From contig NZ_CP019426.1 of NCBI RefSeq assembly GCF_009834515.1, forward strand, positions 4,329,501-4,393,500: 64,000 bases of DNA. Reading direction: 5' to 3'. This document shows, in pieces, positions 63,549 through 64,000 of the stretch (position 1 is its first letter; each line of letters begins with the position of its first letter). Origin of the DNA: Pseudomonas sp. R84. GTDB lineage: Bacteria > Pseudomonadota > Gammaproteobacteria > Pseudomonadales > Pseudomonadaceae. The position numbers and the translations under genes are program-made. Below the pieces are notes generated by a model, which made no database searches, had not been told where the DNA came from, and saw nothing but the letters and a program-made list of their open reading frames with translations.

Positions 63549-64000
63549 GCACCACCGTTGCCGCCCCAGCGCAACCGTTCAACGCGGCGGACATGGCGAC
63601 CGCGACCAAGGTATTCGCCTTCGCGACCATGTGCATCGGCATGTTCATCGCGTTGCTCGACATCCAGATCGTCTCGGCGTCGCTGCGCGATATCGGCGGC
63701 GGACTGTCTGCCGGCACCGACGAAACCGCTTGGGTGCAGACCAGTTACCTGATCGCCGAAATCATCGTGATTCCGCTGTCCGGCTGGCTGTCGCGAGTGT
63801 TCTCCACGCGCTGGTTGTTCTGCGCTTCGGCGGTCGGTTTTACCTTGGCGAGCTTACTCTGCGGCATTGCCTGGAATATCCAGAGCATGATTGCCTTTCG
63901 CGCGCTGCAAGGTTTTCTCGGTGGTTCGATGATCCCGCTGGTGTTCACCACGGCGTTCTTTTTCTTCACCGGCAAACAACGGGTAATCGCCGCCGCGACC
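63545..64000 (+). CDS. emrB: DHA2-family MFS pump (EmrB-like), cut by window end
   Basis: 152 codons are in the window and the frame is open at base 64000. The start overlaps the emrA stop (ATGA). After a short N-terminus, TM1 includes FIALLDIQIVSASLRDIGGG, the conserved Asp-Ile segment of EmrB/QacA pumps. The DETAWVQTSYLIAEIIVIPLSG and FRALQGFLGGSMIPLVFTT helices of motifs D1 and C also appear. It would be the inner-membrane part of the tripartite exporter with EmrA. Substrates are unknown. Confidence 0.93.
   Translation, partial: MSTTVAAPAQPFNAADMATATKVFAFATMCIGMFIALLDIQIVSASLRDIGGGLSAGTDETAWVQTSYLIAEIIVIPLSGWLSRVFSTRWLFCASAVGFTLASLLCGIAWNIQSMIAFRALQGFLGGSMIPLVFTTAFFFFTGKQRVIAAAT

Overview
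The window looks like chromosomal DNA of a fluorescent Pseudomonas (P. fluorescens group). It is GC-rich, and its gene pairs and order match Pseudomonas: selU-selD, and a chemoreceptor / transporter / TlpQ-like chemoreceptor / BqsR-BqsS block that follows P. aeruginosa PA2652-PA2660 from memory. The gaps carry many REP-type inverted repeats typical of this group. I see no rRNA, tRNA, CRISPR array, insertion sequence or prophage.

Layout. 0-6 kb: a cut-off amino-acid-kinase-like gene coupled to a dCTP-deaminase-like gene, a zinc-type HemB, a glutathione transferase, a histidine phosphatase, and the selU-selD pair for tRNA selenouridine. 6.3-16.8 kb: one giant repetitive autotransporter. 17.2-19.3 kb: a nucleoside operon (Tsx-like porin and periplasmic NUP-family protein) behind a LacI/PurR-type palindrome. 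19.4-25.4 kb: small metabolic and regulatory genes, a metallothionein, twin YdcZ-type membrane proteins with a divergent LysR regulator, and a block of about 900 bp of non-coding repeats. 25.6-34.2 kb: two chemoreceptors, an antiporter-family transporter, and a PepSY-PepSY-BqsR-BqsS operon with a candidate BqsR box. 34.3-39.6 kb: patatin-like lipase, queD, an alpha/beta hydrolase and codBA. 39.8-46.6 kb: a translationally coupled VgrG / phospholipase-D effector / immunity module, an orphan type VI secretion island. 46.6-49.1 kb: a DapF-fold protein in which both catalytic cysteines are serine, and an MFS transporter. 49.1-53.3 kb: fecI-fecR-fecA with a Fur-like box. 53.3-60.2 kb: a small cytochrome c and a two-partner secretion pair (TpsB/TpsA) with no recognisable toxin tail. 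60.3-64 kb: a Bcr/CflA-type MFS pump divergent from an AraC regulator, then an EmrA/EmrB pair cut by the window end.

Themes. Three surface or contact systems lie here: a type Va giant autotransporter, a type Vb TpsA/TpsB pair, and a VgrG-delivered lipase with its immunity protein. Metal handling recurs: metallothionein, Zn-type HemB, BqsRS and FecIRA. So does nucleobase and nucleoside scavenging: Tsx/NUP and CodBA. The most unusual items are the Ser/Ser DapF-like protein, the kinase/dCTP-deaminase pair at the left edge, the VgrG-effector-immunity cassette, the 258-bp repeats of the autotransporter, and a recurring composite non-coding repeat of about 150-210 bp. All functional statements rest on reading motifs by eye and on remembered family knowledge; no database search was run.
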